A stretch of DNA of 34,833 nucleotides from Entrophospora sp. SA101 (taxonomy: Eukaryota; Glomeromycota; Glomeromycetes; Entrophosporales; Entrophosporaceae): the NCBI GenBank assembly GCA_958430865.1, contig CAUDNR010004092.1, forward strand, positions 11,880 to 46,712, in the 5' to 3' direction. The notes below the pieces were generated by a model. That model made no database searches. It was not told the DNA's origin and worked only from the letters and a program-made list of their open reading frames with translations. A program made the translations under genes and the position numbers. This document shows positions 33,111-34,833 of the stretch, in pieces. Position 1 is the first letter of the stretch. Each line of letters starts with the position of its first letter.

Positions 33111-33304
33111 AAGATTTGTTGGTCTTATATTTTTTTAGTTTTTTTTTTAACAAAAAAATTTATTTTTGAAGAACAAAATTTCTTCTTATTTATAATAAAT
33201 TGGTGCTATACAACTAAACCTGATTTTTCTTTAACAAGATAAATTCAATGACTTCTATCAGAAAAGAGATTTGATTCAACTTCAATTGATTTCCTTTAAC
33301 AAAA

Positions 33305-33590
33305 TGATTTTTATTATTGCCATTCAACCAAATTAGTTTTTCTTTAACAGAACAATTTGATGATTTTTATTATTACCATTCAACCAAATCAGTTTTCCTT
33401 TAACAGAACAAGTTGATGATTTTTATTATTACCATTCAACCAAATTAGTTTCCTTTAACAGAATGATTTGATGATTTTTATTATTACCATTCAACTAAAT
33501 CAGTTTTCCTTCAACAGAACAATTTATTGATTATTATCATTACCATTCAATTTTCAATTAAATCAATTTTTCTTTAATTGGATTAAATCA
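33305..33590. repeat. Tandem array B, 56-bp minisatellite
   Basis: The word CCATTCAACCAAAT (with variants) begins at 33320, 33376, 33432, 33487 and 33543, giving a 55-56-bp period. The unit also includes TCCTTTAACAGAACAA and GATGATTTTTATTATTA. The middle copies are nearly identical, suggesting recent expansion; the outer ones are diverged. Confidence 0.88.
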
Positions 33591-33728
33591 ATGGTTTCTA
33601 TTAAAACAGACTTGCAAAATAATAACTTCAATTATTACAACTATTCAATGATTTCCATTAATGCAAATTTCAATTTTCACATTCATCTAATTACTATTGC
33701 TATGTAGATCTGTAAATATTTGTTGTAC

Positions 33729-34300
33729 TACCCACTACCACAATACTAAATTAATTTGAGTATAGGGACATTCAGTATGGTATAACTTTTGCAAAACATA
33801 TGGTATGGTATTGTGTAAGTGTAATAAAATGGTTGTATACCAATGCTTAAATCTAACATACTTCCTTTACACCCACCAAAAAGGATTTAGAATAAAATTT
33901 TGTGTGACTTGGTATGGAAAAATATGGGCTATACCATACCATACCATACATTCTGCAAGAGTTATACCATACTGAATCTCTCCCTACTGATTAATTTTTG
34001 TCATCCTAATTATTGTTATAGAATTTTATCCAAATTTCTGTTGTAAAATTTTTTTGTACCTCAATATCAAATTTATTAGTATCCATAATTAAATTTCTGT
34101 TGTAAAAAAACAACCACAATACTAAATTGATTATTATTATAGAATTTTATCTAAATTTCCGTTGTAAAAGTTCTTCACACCTCAATACCAAATTGATTAG
34201 TATCATAGAAATTAATTTCTTGTAAAAATTTCATGCTCAATCTTACAACCTCAATACCAAATTGATTAATATCATAGAATTTCATTTTAGTCATTCAAAT
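33729..34300. repeat. Tandem array C, about 55-70-bp units, interrupted by a MITE
   Basis: CCTCAATACCAAATTGATTA-type words occur near 33740, 34059, 34112, 34180 and 34249. They are linked by TAGAATTTTATCCAAATTTC and TGTTGTAAAA words. The first copy is separated from the rest by the 33765-33984 MITE. The period is looser than in array B. Confidence 0.68.
33765..33984. mobile_element. 220-bp TA-flanked palindromic MITE (Tc1/mariner-like)
   Basis: The left end reads GGGACATTCAGTATGGTATA and continues ACTTTTGCA. The right end reversed reads GGGAGAGATTCAGTATGG then TATAACTCTTGCA. TA flanks both (33763-33764 and 33985-33986). Repeated ATGGTATGGTAT words follow both ends. There is no coding capacity. 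It sits inside tandem array C. Confidence 0.76.
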
Positions 34301-34330
34301 CAGTAAAACCATGTAACAATTTTTCTATAT

Positions 34331-34833
34331 ATATAAATGAATGAATCCATTCATTAAATTCGTTCAATCACTTTTTTTTAAAAAAAAAATTAAATACAAC
34401 ACTAAATCATGATTAATAATAAGATTAAAAATATTGTGAGATTGTAAGTCAGGACTGAGGAAGTCCCGAGCATGTCGATCAATCGAAACCAAATTACTGC
34501 AGCAGTCACGTGACAATAATATCATTTTTCTATTTTATCTTAATATTTTGTGTAACAACTGCGCTGCACATTGCGTCATGTTACACATGTAGATCATTAC
34601 ATCATTTCTATTTATAACTTATTTTATGACATAATTATTTACTTTGAATTATTAATAAGATTATTTGTAATAATGACTCATAAGATTAGTCATTATGAGT
34701 CATAGCATTAGTAATTTAAGATTAGTAAGCTAGTATTACAGAAATAGGATTAATAAGCATATTTTATTGGACAAAATATTGTAAAGGTCATGTTATTTGT
34801 AATACCTCAAGAGGTATAAAAGAGCTTGGTTTT
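34331..34833. other. Palindrome-rich, TATA-containing end segment, possible 5' part of an LTR
   Basis: This stretch contains several inverted repeats. GTCACGTGAC is at 34505-34514. TGTGTAACA (34549-34557) pairs with TGTTACACA (34579-34587). ATGACTCATAA (34673-34683) pairs with TTATGAGTCAT (34693-34703). A TATAAAAG lies at 34815-34822, just before the window end. GGACTgaggAAGTCC (34453-34467) is another hairpin. Short palindromes around TGTTACA/TGACTCA followed by a TATA box recall LTRs of fungal Ty3-type elements, with TG at about 34549 as a possible edge. The internal part and second LTR would lie beyond the window, so this is unproven. Confidence 0.35.

Noticed and set aside
33305..33590. 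CRISPR-like regular repeats
   Set aside because: Units are contiguous 56-bp tandem copies without unique spacers, in a eukaryotic context; it is a minisatellite.
1..34833. tRNA or rRNA genes
   Set aside because: I looked for A/B-box pairs (GGTTCGAATCC-like) and rRNA core words on both strands and found none that fold convincingly.

Overview
The window is a very AT-rich (roughly three quarters A+T by eye) eukaryotic, almost certainly fungal, nuclear segment. Short GT-AG introns, three intron-containing mitochondrial-type genes, a MATA-type HMG-box gene, remnants of the CxxC/WIPY-type protein kinases that are hugely expanded in arbuscular mycorrhizal fungi, and dense DNA-transposon debris all point to Glomeromycotina (Rhizophagus-like). 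The species cannot be fixed from the sequence alone.

Left third (1-6640): a transposon graveyard. An internally deleted pogo/Tigger-like element (161-1015, TA target duplication) still holds the decayed end of its transposase. It is followed by an orphan retrotransposon Gag with two zinc knuckles (1141-2003) and a decayed BED-finger/hAT transposase fragment (about 2491-2932). After that comes mostly featureless AT-rich DNA with one or two unidentified coding-like segments.

Middle (6640-13000): the intact gene core. In order: a small predicted membrane protein (-), a five-exon mitochondrial NAD+/pyrimidine-type carrier (+, 346 aa), a three-exon QCR7 subunit of the cytochrome bc1 complex (-, 132 aa), and, divergently from QCR7, an eight-exon mitochondrial-type ATP:cob(I)alamin adenosyltransferase (+, 294 aa) with a probable GC-AG intron. 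The carrier, the respiratory subunit and the B12 cofactor enzyme all point to the mitochondrion; nothing shows that they are co-regulated.

13000-26400: low gene density. A CaMK-like kinase relic is split by a 723-bp hAT-type MITE with a near-perfect 8-bp target duplication. Coding-like fragments of unknown identity lie on the minus strand at 17.3-18.5 kb. A single-exon MATA_HMG-type gene (-) sits at 19543-20334, and a kinase relic lacking its catalytic loop at 23967-24445.

Right (26400-34833): an intact five-exon aldose/xylose reductase-type AKR (-, 321 aa). Beyond it lies what looks like one large Mutator-like element: a MULE transposase (FAR1-like finger, DDE core, SWIM finger) broken by stops and frameshifts, followed head-to-tail on the same strand by a C48/Ulp1-like cysteine protease whose catalytic residues are intact. 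Upstream of the protease are three successive arrays of about 50-70-bp tandem repeats, the last of which carries a 220-bp TA-flanked MITE. The window ends in a palindrome-rich, TATA-containing segment that resembles a retrotransposon LTR. The MULE-plus-Ulp1 unit with its repeat arrays is the most interesting system here.
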